From positions 2,153,853 to 2,217,852 of the forward strand of contig NC_084768.1 of assembly GCF_028858725.1 (NCBI RefSeq): a DNA stretch of 64,000 nucleotides, in the 5' to 3' direction. The position numbers and the translations under genes were made by a program. The stretch comes from Colius striatus. Its lineage: Eukaryota > Chordata > Aves > Coliiformes > Coliidae. This document shows positions 23,001 to 38,000 of this stretch, one piece after another (the first letter of the stretch is position 1; every line of letters begins with the position of its first letter). Below the pieces are notes generated by a model. That model searched no databases. It was not told where the DNA came from and saw nothing but the letters and a program-made list of their open reading frames with translations.

Positions 23001-26000
23001 GGGCTGCTGCTGGGTGACGATTGCACTGTAGAAGTGATGTGCTAACAGTCAGTTTGTAGGACGTACTCCATAGCATATCATGCTGAATGCTTCCACTGCA
23101 CCTTCTGTAATGCAGCAGTCACAGTGCTTACCTGCATGAAACAGAATGGTGGCAGACATGGATTGGTGATCCTGGAGAGCCTCAGCTTGGCCTCAAGCCT
23201 CTGCTCAGTAATGCGGTTTCAGTGAGTTATTCCACACGGTACCATGCTGCTGCACTGTCGTGGTGACGCGTGGACGTTTGTCAGTCTGCTTGTATTTCAC
23301 ATCCAGGCAGAAGGATGTATTTCATGGGGAGATTCTGATAAATTCAGAATGGTTTATGTGTTTGCTCCATGCTGCTTTTTGCTCATTGGAGTTGGCCAAA
23401 TTTGTCAGTTTGCAGATACACAGAATCATATTGATGCTGCTTTCGTTAAACTGTAAAATCGAAGCATCTTTGACTGTACTAGCTGTTTAAATAGCTTCAG
23501 TGCTGCTCTTGAAAAAGTGTTTAATGGAACACTGAAGGATTTGGTAAAGGTGGATGTGCTGAACACTTAAAAAAACCATTCATGCACTCCTAGGTGTGAC
23601 TGTGCTTAGCACAGGCAGGTGCAACCCCTACACAGTAGGGAGGCAAGTATTTAACTCCCCTCCACTGACTTAGGCAGTGACCCATGAAGAGTAAGGCTGA
23701 GCTCTCAGCTCTTAGGAAATGTGACTGCTGCTCTCCTGCTCTCTTCATTTGTCTGCTGGTGGACATGGGGTCAAACAAACTGCAGTTCTGTGCTGGGAAG
23801 GTGGGTTCCAGCACCGTGGCAGAAGCAAGAGGTGATAGCTAACTGGGAAGAGAAAGGAGTCTTTTTGGGCAGAGTGGAACCTCCTGAGGTTCAACAAGGG
23901 AAAGTGCAGAGTCCTGCAGCTGGGAAGGAGCAACCCCCTGCACCAGGACAGGCTGGGGGTGACCTGCTGGAGCAGCTCTGCAGAGAGACACCTGGGAGTG
24001 CTGATTGATAATAAGCTAAATATGAGCCAGCAATGTGCCCTCGTGGCCAAGAAGCCAATGGCAGCCTGGGGGCAGCAAGAAGAGTGTGGGCAGCAGGTTG
24101 AGGGAGGTTCTGCTCCCCCTCTACTCTGCCCTGGTGAGGCCTCATCTGGAGTCCTGTGTCCAGTTCTGGGCTCCTCAGCTCAAGAGGGACAGGGAAGTGC
24201 TGAAGAGAGTCCAGCACAGGGCCACCAAGATGATCAGGGGACTGGAGCATCTTTCATATGAGGAAAGGCTGCGGGAGCTGGGGCTGTTTAGTCTGGAGAA
24301 GAGGAGACTGAGGGGGGATCTTATTAACATGTATAAATATCTAAAGAGTGGGTGTCAGGAGGCTGGGACATCCCTCTTTTCTATAGTAGTCAGCAACAGG
24401 ACAAGGGGTGATGGGATGAAGCTGGAACACAAACAGTTCCACTTAAACATAAGAAAAAACTCTTTTACTGTGAGGGTGAGGGAGCCCTGGCACAGGCTGC
24501 CCAGAGGGGTTGTGGAGGCTCCTTCCTTGGAGGTCTTCAAGACCCACCTGGACATGTTCCTGTGTGACCTGATCTAGGTGACCCTGCTTCTGCAGGGGGG
24601 TTGGACTAGATCTCTAAAAGTCCCTTCCAACCCCTACCATTCTGTGATTCTATGATTCTATGATTTTTGAGAAATTGTATTCTGTTTAAAAACATACTCT
24701 GTCTTCTTTTTATTTACATGATATTTGTTTATGGCAGATCTCAAGGAGTGGACGAATAATACCTGAGAAAGAATACCAACTAAATGCTATGAGGAAGAAT
24801 CAACAGCGATATGTACAGGAGTGCCTGGCTCGTGCCATATTTCATAAGGTCCTTGACATGGAGGTATACACCTACTACTGATGTGTGAGCCTTTGCACGT
24901 ACTTCCCTACTGACAGCCAGTGGCCATTAACCTGTACTGCACTGTTTCCCATAGCTGTGCCCTCATGATCCCCTCAAAGGCTCTCTCCTGCTGGGAAAAA
25001 AGACAGTAACAAGTACTTGATGCTCCCCTTCACTGGCCCCTAGTTGTTAAACCACACTGTCATTAGATCTTATTCTGTGCCAGCTCCCTTGCTGCTCTTT
25101 GTCAGTCATCAGATTGTGGGATGAAATTCACAGAGATAGTTTGCTTAAAAAAAAAATCTTATCAAAACAAGAGAGTTTGAGCAGGGCTATGTGTCTTTAT
25201 CTGAGTACAAAGTTTGGGCACGTTCCTGTTACAGATCAGGAATGGAGTTGGTCCCTGCAATGTTACACACGCTCAGTTGTTTCCTTGCCAGTGTTCATAC
25301 ACACAGGTGCAATGCAAATGGATTGAATCAATCCATTAGCTTTGAATCAATCCAGTAGCTTTGTAACAAAGGTCAGTGAGGGTGCTAAGAAGAACAGAAA
25401 AGAGTGTTCTTACGTTCCTTGACATCTCATACTTAATGTCCATTAATGAGATTTCCCTTTCTCTTACATTGGCAGCGTCATCATCAGCTGGAAATGAAAA
25501 GGAGGCTTGAAAATTCTGTGAGGAAGGAGAGGGTGCAGAAAATCAAGGTGAGGCTTGAGTGCTACTGATGGGACACAGCAGTTGTGCTCTGTGTTAATAG
25601 CAGCCATGGCTCAGGCCAGAGAGAGGTTCGTTGAGACAAGTATTCTGTCTCTGATGGTTATGGAAAAAGTACAAGAAACAGACAGATGGAGGATGATCCT
25701 GCCCCAGGTTACATCTCCTTCTGTGCAGCAGTTCAGTCACTTCCATTCATTCCTTTTGAATCTACTTAATATTTTGGTTCTGCAGCGTTCTTGGTTGTTG
25801 AATTTAACTGTGGGTTGTGTGGAATGGTACTTTCTTGCATTTTTGCACAATAATTAATGTATCTGATGTCTGATAAATTGTTTGATACTCCATCCTTCTT
25901 GTTATGAAAAAGAGTTAATAACTGTCCTCCTTTTCCAAAGCATTAGTGGTTTTACATCTCTTTTTCATATTCCATCTCAGTTTTGCCATCTGAAGATCCT

Positions 26001-29000
26001 CAGCCTGTTGGATCTTTCATACGTGAGCCACTTCAGGCTTCTCATTACCCTTGCCATTTTTTTCATCTTGTCTAGTTCTACAATTTCTGTTTTGAAATGG
26101 GGAACCAGAACAGGATAAATAATTCAAGATACAGTTGCAGTTCTCCTCCTGGTAATTCTAGATGCTATCTTCTTTTAGCTGCTGCTGAGCACTGAGCTCA
26201 CATTTTCAGTCATTTGCCTCTCCACGTGATATTTAGCAGAACCAGCATGTAAGTAATGAAACGAGGTTTCAGAAGTCTTTATGAGTCTTTGGTGTCATGT
26301 AGGTAGAGCTTGACTATGTAGTTGTGAGAGTCCCCAAAATCCCACGGAAGTCAATGGTTCTCCTCGCCAGGAAGTCACTTGGACTCACATTGGAAAAGTT
26401 TTACTCATTTGGGCTGAAATAAACTCAACATCTCATTTATTTATTAGGAGCCTGCACATACAGAGAAGGATACATTGAGAAGCTTGCTGCTTAAAAACAA
26501 CATCAAGTTTTTTACATGTTAAATAATGCATTTATGAGCAAGTCATTAAGTAAAGAAAGGAGAGTGTTTTAATGACAACCACTGACCACTGTGGTAATTG
26601 CAAAGGCTTTGTTTCCCAACTGAACTCCTGCTGCTGGACAGTCACCACAGCAATTAAGACACCCTGCCAACGGGCTCTGGACTGGGATAGTTTTGGAACC
26701 TAAACCAGAACTGCTCCCTTCAGTGAGAGGTGTAAGGGAGACGCCTACAGATACATGATCCGTATCTCTGCTGTGATGCCACACCAGGACACAGGCACCT
26801 GGCTGGAATTAGCACTGTAATTTAATTCTCACCTCATACATTCAGTGAATTTGGCTGAGTATCTAATATAAAAGGAGAGACAGACGACTGAGCAAGAGAA
26901 GATGAGAGACAGAGCTATCTGTTTCCAGAAGGGTAGTCAGCCCAGTGTGGAGCTTTGGAGGAGAAAAGGCAGGGAAGGGCAGCAGTCAGAGCAAGAGAGT
27001 GGCAGATGAACTGAAATGTAAAAAATAAACAGACCTTCAACCAAACCAAGAAGTGGGAGATACAAGAACTAGGCAGATGAATTGAATTAGGGGGGATCAG
27101 TAGCTGGAGAGGGCTGCAGGGAAATGAATCAGAGTTGGCAGCAAGTCTTCTCCCTTGTCCCTCTCTCTGTGATTTCCTTTCTTAAGCAGGTGTCCAGTCA
27201 GGTCTGGGCAAACTGGTCGTCATAGCTGTCCAATGAAACACATGTGGAAGGCAAGCTCAAATGTGGCTGTTAGAGTCTTTAGTACCTCAGAGATGTAAAT
27301 TGTGTTATTTTAGGTGCAACAATCCAAAAGATCAGTGGAAGGTGCTAACCCTGTGCGCATCCCACATCCACCGCTTGGTCCAAGAAACTATGGGCTCCAT
27401 CTTTCAGCAGCTGGAGAACGAGTTGGTCACTCACAGCTGGTGAGTTCCACCACATGCTACAGATGTTGCAATGTGAGCACAGGCAGCTGGAATCGTGCAC
27501 ATCTACCTGTGACATCTGTCCTTTGTCTATAAGCATTGACTGCCCTGAGTGTTCTGGATTAGGGCCTCATCCTTTGTTACTTGAGGCTGATTTTCCTGTT
27601 CAGGATTGTGTTGTTAAAGACAGATCCCAAGAAGCTGATGTTGCAGGAATGGCACATCAGAACCTAGAAGAAAATAGCCTTCCTTTCTGATAAATCTGCT
27701 TTCATCTTTCCCTTTTATGTACCTTGTTACCCAAGGTTAGGCTGTGCCCAGTACACTGTATCAATAAAAGCTGTGGCTGAAGGAAAGTTTGCACACGTTG
27801 TAAAATCCTGAAAGCAAGGGAGGTCTTTTAGAAAACAGAGTTGAAGGGGTGAAGTAAGACTAAAGCTCACTGCAGAAAGCCATGCTTCAGAGCTCTGACT
27901 CAGGAGCATCTTACTCTCTGTTAAAAGGGAGAAAAGGAATGTTAATATACTCTTGAAATATACTAAAGTCTAAGGTCAAAGGTGAAATACATAGTTCAGT
28001 TTTAATGTGGTTCTCCATTGTAATAATAATAATTGGTGCAGACTGAAGAGACACTTTCAGTCCTGAATGACCTTCTCCTCTGCATCCCATACAGAGGGCA
28101 CGTGAACCTGTAGTTGGTTACAGCGATGGACATCCTTCTCATCAGCACCGAGCCAAGGAACCTGCTTTTTCTAAGAGGGTGAGTTCACTCACTTAAACAG
28201 GTTTTTCAGTTTTTATCATTTTAAGGGGTATTCTGAAGGTCATACAAGGGAAAGATGAAATATTGACCAAAATAGGCCCATTTTTGTCATGCATTCCGTG
28301 TGTCCATGTGCTGAAGTCACCAACACATAACACTCTGCCATTGTTTCTGTGAGTCCACTACTGTCATGGTTTGACATGACAGCCTTTTCTGGTAAGGGGG
28401 AAGGGGCTGCAAAGATGGCTCCTGCAAGAAGTTGCTCACAACTCTCCCCAGCTCAGAGCCAGACCCACTTCTGGGGCTGAGCCAATTAGACGCCTCCACG
28501 ATCACTTTTTAAGAAGAAGCCGGAAGGGGAGGTGTCTTCCTCCATCTTCTTTTCTTGCTTCTGCCCCTTCTTCTCTTCTTCTGGCTGGTGGTGGTGCAAG
28601 GAGTAGGAACGGTGAGAGAAACAACCATGCGGACTCCAAGGTCAGTGATGAAAGGGAGGAGGTGTGCTGGAGCAGAGACTCCCCTGCATTCCATGGAGAG
28701 ACCTGGTGAAGCTGAGATTTGTTTGCATTTCTTTAAAGACCCCGCATCAGCAGCAGAGACTCATTTTGATAATGAGCCCGTATCAGGGGCAGAGACTCAT
28801 TTTGCTAAAGCTGACCCCGGACCAGGGGCAGCAATTCACTTCATTAAAGGCCCCGAGCCAGGGACAGTGATTTTGGCCGGAGGAGACCTTGTCCCGAAGG
28901 AGGGGCCCTTTATCACTATGGCCGGAGCAGGCCCTGTCCCGAGGAAGGGACCCAATATCCACAGCGGCAACTGTGGGGAGGAACCCACGACAAAGCAGCT

Positions 29001-32000
29001 CATTAAACTTATGCCCAGAAGAGGCCTTGTCCCGAGAGAGGGACCTTGCAACTGCAGTGAAGAATCCACGTCAGAGATATTCACCAAGGTCTGTGTCCCG
29101 TGGGAGGGAACCTGTATCGGCAGAAGCCGCAGCTGCTGGGAACAACCCACACCAGAGAAGTTTGTTAAGGACTGTGTTCCGGGGGAGGAACCCCATGTTG
29201 GAGCAGGGGAAGAATGCCAGGAGTCATCCTCATCTGAGAAGACAGAAGCGGCAAAGCCCATCTGTGAGAGACTGACCACATCCCCCACTCCCTGCCCCCC
29301 TGAGCTGTTGCGGGGGGAGGAGGTAGAGATATCGGGAGCAGTGAGCTGGGCCTGGGAAGAAAGGAGGGATGGGGAGGGAGATCTTAAAGTGCTGGGTGTA
29401 ATTTTCTCATCATCCTACTCCTTTTTTGCTTTTATTCTGTTCTGTTTCTTGTAGAATAAACTTTCCTACTTTCCTCTCTAAGTCGAGTACTGGAGTCTGT
29501 TTTGCCCAGAACCATAGTTGGCAGTGAGCCCTCCCTGCCCTTGTCTCAATCCACAACAATCTTGCTTATCTTTTTACTCCCATTTCACTGGGTCCTCCGC
29601 CATCTTAACGAGGGTAGGGGTGAATGGGGGCATCGAGCGAGAAACTGTCGTGGTGCTGTTGTGCTAGCTGGGCCAAACCACGACAACTACCTTTGCTTCA
29701 AAGCTACACTGTGAAAAGACAAGTTATGATCAAGAGTTATTTTGGATGCTCCAGTGTTTGGATGTTCAATTAGAAGGTCTGAAGGGGTCTGGCTCTTTGG
29801 AGGCAGACTAGGAGATTTGATTTCTTGAAGGTACCCAAGTGTCACTCATTGCTTTTTTTCCCCCCCTTTATGATGCTGCTCTGCACTGGAAACTGTACAA
29901 GCAGATTTTGTCTGTTTTCTTTTTCCTTTTCTAGTCTTCCTGTCGACCAAGCACAGCTCCAGGAAACATGCCTCACCCAGTTCGCCTCCAGCCGCTTCAC
30001 ATCTGTGCTGCCGTGGGAACTGTATCAAAGGCTTCCAGCTCTAAACAGAAGTGCCATGCACTTGGACATGATCAGCAGTTTGCCACTGGGGTGAGGCCAT
30101 GTTTCATTTTGAAAACAGTATAATTTTAGGGATAGCTTTATAACACTGCTTTAGTAGAGTAGTTCCTAGAGCTGCATACAGCAGGCAGCATAGCTTCTGA
30201 GTGGTTATCAGCTTTTATTGAAACTCTCCTTCTGACCTCCTCTTAGTTTTCAAGATCGTGTCTTGCTAATCTAATGCTCACTTCTTGATCATAGCCAGGA
30301 AAAACGTAGTGACTTGTCTTTTATAGTCTAAAGTCTCTCTGCATGGAAAATTTTCACCCCCTACAGAGATTTTCTGTTATGTAGACAGGGAGGCAGCCAC
30401 CTGGTTAACACAAGTAACTCAGCAATATTTTCACACAGTCTTACAAGTTTTCATCTACTGCTGCAAAGTGGCAAAAACTCCTTTCAGTTGTTTTACCATT
30501 CCTCCTACAACATCAGACTGTCAGGTTCAGAGAGTGAGAGCTTTCTGGAATAGCCAAACATGATCTTTGCATGTATGCAGTCACTTTCAGGTGAGATTTG
30601 GACTCGTCTCCTGTTTTATAGAGAACATCACGGAACTGGCTTTATAACTGGAGGATTTTGGAATGGGACTGTGACCTGCCACCACTGACTGGCAGACACT
30701 GTATGAATAGCACCTTTCTGCTCTGCGTTGTGCTGGTCATGAACCCTTCCCCAAGAGTTTGCTTACACTTTCTATATCTGCTTAAATGTAAATGATTGCT
30801 TTAATAATCAGTACTGACAAGGCAGCTAAATCAATCATAGGTTATGAAGACACGATGCAGAGCTCAGATCCAGAGCGTGCAACGTTCGCAGAATTTTTTC
30901 TCTAGAGATGTCTGACCTTTCAGGGCCCTGGGCCTCAGCATTTCATCCTGGCCATCACTACAAGTGGGAAAGATGCATTTTGAACCCCAGCTTGTATACT
31001 TGATGCCAAATGATGTTACTGTTGGAAGATTCCAGCTGCTTTGGAATTTGTTTGCCAGAGAGCACAGCAGTGTTGTGGGGTTGTGCACGGTGCTGTGATC
31101 AGAGCTCTGCGTCCTTATGTGGTTTAAAGTGTTGTAGGTATCTCTGAGGGGGATGTGTTCAATGAATCTGCCCATTGCTTTGCCAATTAAAAGCACAGGA
31201 GTGTTTTCATGAGCAAAACTGCAAACACAAAATTAAGGAGTTGTTCTAGAGGGATGTGTGTTACTAACTGTAGAGAGCAGGCAAACCATGGCTCGTTCCA
31301 TGTCCTTGGAAGCTATTTTCACATAACCTATCTAACCTGGTTGAAATGTTTTTGCAGGGAGAGAGGTCTGCCTTAAGACATATGAGTTCAGTGGAATATG
31401 TGACTGGTGTCTCCCCATATCAACTCCCCATCATTAGCAATTATGTGATACCGGTGCCACCTCCCCCTCCGCAAAAAGGAGACAAGGGTGTAAATGCAGT
31501 GAGAAACGGGATGGCCAGAGCCAGGAGATTTCGTCCCATCACTGCACCAAATGATACAGAGCAACTTGTAACAAAGGTGAGTTCTCTCTGTCTACTGTTC
31601 TGATTGTGTGTGGGCATATTTCCTTCCCCAGTGCTGAGAGACGTGTACACCTGTGTGAAAGAAAGAACATATATCACTATTAATATATAATTGCCACCCA
31701 CCTCTCTATATACTAAAACATTTGGTATTTTTGATCAGTTAGGGGGAAAAATGATGCTTAAACAAAAATTCCACAGGAATGCTTAAAGCCTGGTGTGTCA
31801 GTCAACTCTGACCATATCTAGAACCTGGGAGGAATACACGACGTGTCTTGAGTGTGCGAAAGCTTCATCTGCCAGGTTGTATCTCTAGCCAGTTTTAACT
31901 CCTGTAAAGGAAACTGTAGGAAGCCAGGATGGGAGGGAGGACATGGGTCATTAAACGTGGTCTCTGCAGTTTTGGGCAGTTCAGTGCATTGGTTTTCAGT

Positions 32001-35000
32001 TTGAAGTATTTTCCCACCCTTATGCGTGTTACAAAACACCAATTTAAGCAGCTCAAGGCCCGTCTTAAAAGACTGGAAGCCTCCAGTATCTCCTGCACAT
32101 ACATGATCTTCATGCTCACCTTTTGTCAGAAGCTGAATGCATTTTTGCTGCATTTCCTGCTGCAGAATTCCAGAGCACTCAGCAAGGCCTCGTTACGCAG
32201 CAACGTGTTTATTACCATGGTCTTCCTAGGAAAGAGTGTGCATTTATGTCACAAAGACACTTGTTACAGAGATGAAATCAAAGTCTACCAGCAGCACTGT
32301 GGAGGAGAAAACCTGTGTGTCTACAAAGGCAAGCTATTGGAAGGAGGTGAGGGTGAAGAGCCACAAAGTTCATGTTGATTCTGGCAACATTTTACTGTTT
32401 TTGCTAAAGTGTTGGTGTGTGGTATCAGAGGGATTTCAGCTGAGCTCAGTCACAGGCATCCAGGGATCTGTATTGTGTCACACTAGGAAAAGGTGAATTG
32501 TGTTCTGGGAAACTGGGAAGAGGAGATGACTGGGAGATTTTCACTTACAAGGCAGAGTGATTCCAGAGATCACCCCCATAATTCCAGCCCACAGAATCCC
32601 CTGTGCTTGCATTTGCATTTATACTGGGTGCAGGAAGATGCTGCAGAGGCCTCTCCCTTCAGCCTGTGCCCGAGGTTATGGGTATGCTGCAGTGTGCCTC
32701 AGGCCTGGCTAGGGCACTTGTGTCCCAGCTGTGAGGAAGGTGTCCTTTGTGTGTGTTCCTCTGTCCCTAGCCTCTCACACATTCATACCTTCACACCTCT
32801 GAGGGAACCTGCTGAAGGACAGCGTGGCTTCCTCCCTGCTGCTGTGGGCTCAGTTTACTTGGGAAGTGTGCTGTGACTTGGGAGTACAACCCATTCTCCC
32901 CCCACCCCTCCCCATGATCCAGCACTGAGCTGGGTGTCAGCCTGAGTGCCCTTAAGGCCTGGATGCTGAACAGTGGCCTTGCAGAGCAGCTTGAAGTGCC
33001 TCCCAAAACAGTATCTTTCATCTGCTTAGTGTTGCTGTGAGTATGGACCAGTATTGGTGGTATGGACCAGTATTGGTGGTTCTGCAGGCCCAGAACCACC
33101 AGTGCTGCAGCTGCACTGACCTGGAGCCTGGCTGCACTCTGCAAGGCACATACCCTGCAGGTGCTGTGACATCCTCCTGCACTGCACCATGTAGACACAC
33201 ACCAGGACACTTACACTCCATGCATAAAGTACACTCTTGTAAGGCAAGTAGCAGAGTTAGTTTTTGTGGGAGGGGAGCCTCTGGTCTCTGTCCTGCTGTA
33301 GCACTGAGCAGCCGAAGTGACAACCAATTCAATTGTCACAGGTGTGTACAGCTTGGTGCTCTGGGGTTGGGAGGAGACAAGGCTGTTGTGTGGGGAGGAG
33401 GAGGTAGAGTTTTACCAACTAATACAGCTGGGAAGCAAAGAAGCCGAGGTCAGAGGGCTGGGGATCCAGAGGAGACACAGCAATAGGCTGATGGTAAAGC
33501 CTAACCTTTTTCTTTGACCCCTTTCCTTTCTGTGGTTACAGAGACCTTCCAGTTTGTCTCAAAGAGGCACCATGGTTTCCCATTCAGCCTCACCTTTTTT
33601 CTCAATGGGATCCAAGTGGACAGGCTGAGCTGTTGCTGTGAGTACAAACATCAGAAGCGCTCCAAGCTGGGAGGCAGACATGGATACTTCATGTTTCTCA
33701 ATGTGGAGGGAGCATCTCCTTGCTACAGGTATTCTGTGACCAAATTCTAAGGGAAAAAATCTCTGTTGTACCTTATTTTTTCTACTCCAGTCTAACATTG
33801 AATGTCATTTATGTAAACATGTCACTTGGTATGTTCCCAGTATTGAAAAGCATCTGAATGCCAAATGGATGTAGTGGCTGTAGACTTCAGAAAAGGCCTG
33901 AATCTCAGCTTTTATGTGACTCCTAGAAAGATTTGAAGGGCACTTTCTGAATTAATATAGTCTCTAGAAACTGCTTAATTTCTTCCTGAGTCATCCCCAC
34001 TCCAGTCCTCCTGCCCCTCTTAGTGCTCTCTCTGTTTTTCTATCTCTTGTCAGTCCAGGCAGCCTTATCTGGGGGCTAGAAATTATCTCCATTAACCAGA
34101 TTCTCCCTATGAACGACGTATAATAAGTACTGATAGAAATAAACCAGCAGGAAGGGAGCTGCAGTCAAGCCTCACATTAAAAAAAACACCAGTTTTGGGG
34201 ATGGAGAAGATTTTAAGACATAGTTGTCTGTGAAGAAAATACAGTTTTCAGAGAAACTTGCCATTAGTGGAAGTTCCAGTGGCAGTTTCATCCTCTGCTT
34301 TCAGATTTGAACCAGTGTACCACATACAGAATTCAATTTCAGTCTCCCTTCTTCCCCCACCATTATTAGACCCAGCAGATAAACAAAATCTTAGCCACAA
34401 ACCCCGAATTATCACTTTAGTGAGTGTTACAGCAGGATCTGGGTACAGCACACATCTGACTCGCAGCTTGTCTGCTTTCTCAGTGGTTTTACCTTCACAG
34501 ATCATGCATGGTGTGGCTTAAAATGAATGGATACTTGGGATAGTTTTGATTTAGATCTGTTTATACTTGTCTTGTCACCCATAAGTATGGACAGCCTTGC
34601 TGTCCTTCAAGGAAGAACTGTGTCTGTGTTGGTGGAGCTCTTGAGGATTTCAGGGTGCTTCTCAAGTGAGTCATTATCAGCAACCTTTTTGTCTGAGTAG
34701 CTGGTTTCACTGCTGATAATGAACTCCACAGCTGACAGTCTGCCGCCTCTGTATTGTTCATAGGAAAAAAAAAAAGTGGCACTTTCCATTTTTCCTTATT
34801 TTATAGGTGCATTATTGCAATGGGTCTAGACAGAAAGCCATCCCCTCCCAAGAGAAAGATGGAGGAGGACCACGAGGAAAAGCATGTGGATTCCCAGGGA
34901 AATGGAGTACACAGTGAGCCAAGTAAAAGCAATGCTGAGCAGAAATCAAGCAAAGAGTCAGTGTTAGTCATCTTACCGAGCCATGAAACAAGCGAGGAGA

Positions 35001-38000
35001 CTACTAATAACAAAATGGAGACTGGACAGGATCACAGAAAGGAAGAAAGGAAAATATCGTCTGATGGTGAGAGTGAAGATAGTCATGATGACATCAGTAA
35101 AAATGGTACAGTACTCCAAAGCACAAGCTGAGGATGAAAAATGGGAGATAGGTGATTCTGCAGAAGGTGTGGGACTGTAGGCATCCAGCTTTATCTGGGG
35201 CATCCTCTCCTGGGACACCTGAGGTGTGAGAAATGTGGTGATGCCCATGTCTGGGCAATAAAATTAGTGGGGCTCCTTTCGGCCAAGCAACACAATGAGA
35301 CAGACACATCTGACACCTGCCCAAACCCCCAACTTTCTCACCTGTCTGAGCTTTTGTTCCTCTGCTCCAGGTCTGCCAGCTCACCTTTCCTGCCTTCTCT
35401 GCCCCAGCCCTGCTGGGATGACTGTCCCTTCCCCCTGCCTGACGCCCCCGTTGCTGGTTGGAGCTGCCTGACCTTGTGCCTTTTGCTTGAGTCCCATCAT
35501 GTCTCTCTTGTCAGTGATTTTAAAAGACTGGAGAGAGGCTGTCCCTGCTGAAAGTTTGCCCAAAGGGGTGTTTCTTGTGTCAGGCAAACATGTAATTTAT
35601 GGTATAAGGAGCTCCAGCTGCACACTCAGAATGGCCCTTTCCCCAGTGCCACCTTGTGAAGGCTTATGATAAAGTCTTCATCAGAGTAAGTCAAATTTAG
35701 GGAGGGGTTTTAATTCCTACTCCTTATTTTTACTTTTGTAATTCTGCACTGCTACTGCTCAGCTTCCCTGTCAGTCCCTGTCAATGTGTGTGTGATTCAT
35801 CAAGCCCTTTTCCTTCAGGAGGTGGGCACCTTTCTGACAGTTAACTAAGGAGGCCACACTTCCAACAATGCAGTTGGGATCTCAATTGATTTTTACCAGG
35901 GCAAATAAATCTCCTCATCCCCTTAATTCTCGTTGTCTGGGTAATTGTTTATTTGCCTAATTGGTTCTGTGTCAGGTACTCTTCCCTTCTGTCACTTCAG
36001 TACTTTGAGAGCACTGACAGGAAGAAAAAGAGGTGAGCAATAAAATCTGAAAGGTGAGAAGTTATGGCCACAGGGGACAGCTGGTGTGTCAGCAGTGACA
36101 GCTCTCCTTCACAAGTTAGGTTTGTTGCCTCCCTGCTGCATGCTCAGTGAGCTGGTGGTAGCAGTGGAACTGCTGAATTTTAAATGGAAGTCACTGACAT
36201 TGCTGTGCAGGCTGCTGCCAGAGATTTTAAACAGTACAGCCTTGACTGGGACAGGGAGGATCCTTTAACAGGTCTACATGAGGACAGGCTTTACCTATAG
36301 AGCTGAGCAAAGTTATGTGTCAAATGCTACAACTTGTCAGGCTGGTAGCCTGAGATGAAATCCAGACCCTGGTGATGTAAAAATGTCACTTCTTCTGTAA
36401 GCTTTGTTTGTACAAGGGTTTGTTCTAGGGACCTGAAGGAGCATATTAGAGCAGTGTGTAACAGGATGTTGTCCCAGCACCCTTTGGCTGAATTTCACCT
36501 CTTGGCTGATTAACCAGATCAGTCCACATTTACCTTGCTCCAGCTTTCTCTTACAAGCTGCTGCTTGTAATTTTTTCCCATTGCAACAACTTTTTCTCCT
36601 GCAATAAGAGACTCTTGCAGTTTACTTCTGAGTCTGCCCAGCTCTTTTGCAGCCCTTACAGTGGCCAACGATTCCTTTTGTTCGGTTTTTAATGTGTTAG
36701 TCATGTCTGATGCATCATTTGGTAGCTTTACTGCATTTTTCCACTCTGTCTGTGAAGAATATGACGCTTTTTGATGCTCTTATGGTCCCTGATTGTGGTC
36801 TCGTAAAAAGACTGAGCAAATGCACAGGGAAGAGGAGATGAATGAGGTTCACCTCTGTCTGCCTAGGCAGACTTTGTTACTTGTGAGGTCTGTTTTGCAT
36901 CTCACAGGATGATTCTTTTATCTTAGAGTATGATGAAGATTTTGAAGCAGATGAAGATGAAGAGGGACAGGCTGGAGATCAAATGAACAGAATGTCAAGG
37001 TCCTCCTCAGATGATGAAACCCATGATTTAGATTGTGAAAAGAAGAGTAAAACCTCAGCACAGACCGTGCAGACCTCTGACAGCGAGGAGGGTGAAAGGG
37101 ACAGATATTCTGACAGTGACTCCGAGGATGATAGGCAAGGTTAGTGTTCTACATGAGCCTTAGAGGAGTTGACCTGGTGCATGTTTTACAAATGTAAACA
37201 TATGTACATAGCTATGTTGAGTCTGCACAGGAAAACCCATGCAATTCCTGCTGAACTGGTAACAGAAAGCTTTCATCTGTTATTGATGCTACTGTCAGGT
37301 TTGAAACATCTTTGCTCATAAAACTATTGCAGCGATCAAAAAGGACTCCTTTTGGTTTTCTTGTGCTGATCATAAATAGCTGTATTTTTCTTCCTTGAGT
37401 TTGACTTGTGTCTCCTTGAACCCATGAGAACTTCAGACCCCAGCAGTTGTGTGCAGCAGTAAGCCCTGCTGGTCAGCTGAATGTTAGATGAAGAACTACT
37501 TTGATGGCCACTGTGTTTTTTTAGAGACAGTAAATTTCATCTCCAGTGCAACTTGAATGATTTACACATGAATTTTGGAGTTCTGTATCATATTCACTGG
37601 GATATCAGGAGTGCAATAGAGGAACTGTTGCTATGGTTGAAATCTGTTGTCAAATGGAGCTCAAGAAACTGTTCTAAAACCCGAGTCTCATTTAGAGGTG
37701 CTTTTGGAGGTATATTTCTGTGTGATTCATGGAGCTAATCTGGTTCATTTCCATTATTAAAAGAAGTATGTTAAATGGCTTTGATTTTAACCCTTTAAGA
37801 CATCTGGGCAATGTTCTTCTATTACACTGACTGGAATTTTGTCCCAGTCTCCTCAGATGGTGAAACTCGGAGATTGGTATCAGATGAGCCTCAGTCCCCT
37901 TGTGCATAACAAAGGGAACTAGTCAATAGCCAATCAGTGCAGATGTTCTAGTGACAAATACTAAACCAAAATGATGTCTTCTGTTTCTAGACAGGAGGCC

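Noticed and set aside
26300-26900. Possible second LTR-like segment in ERICH3 intron 4 (AATAAACTCAACATC)
   Set aside because: No TG...CA ends or target duplication could be identified.
33042-33081. Near-perfect tandem duplication of GGACCAGTATTGGTGGTAT
   Set aside because: Only two copies, in an intron; a simple local duplication with no sign of function.
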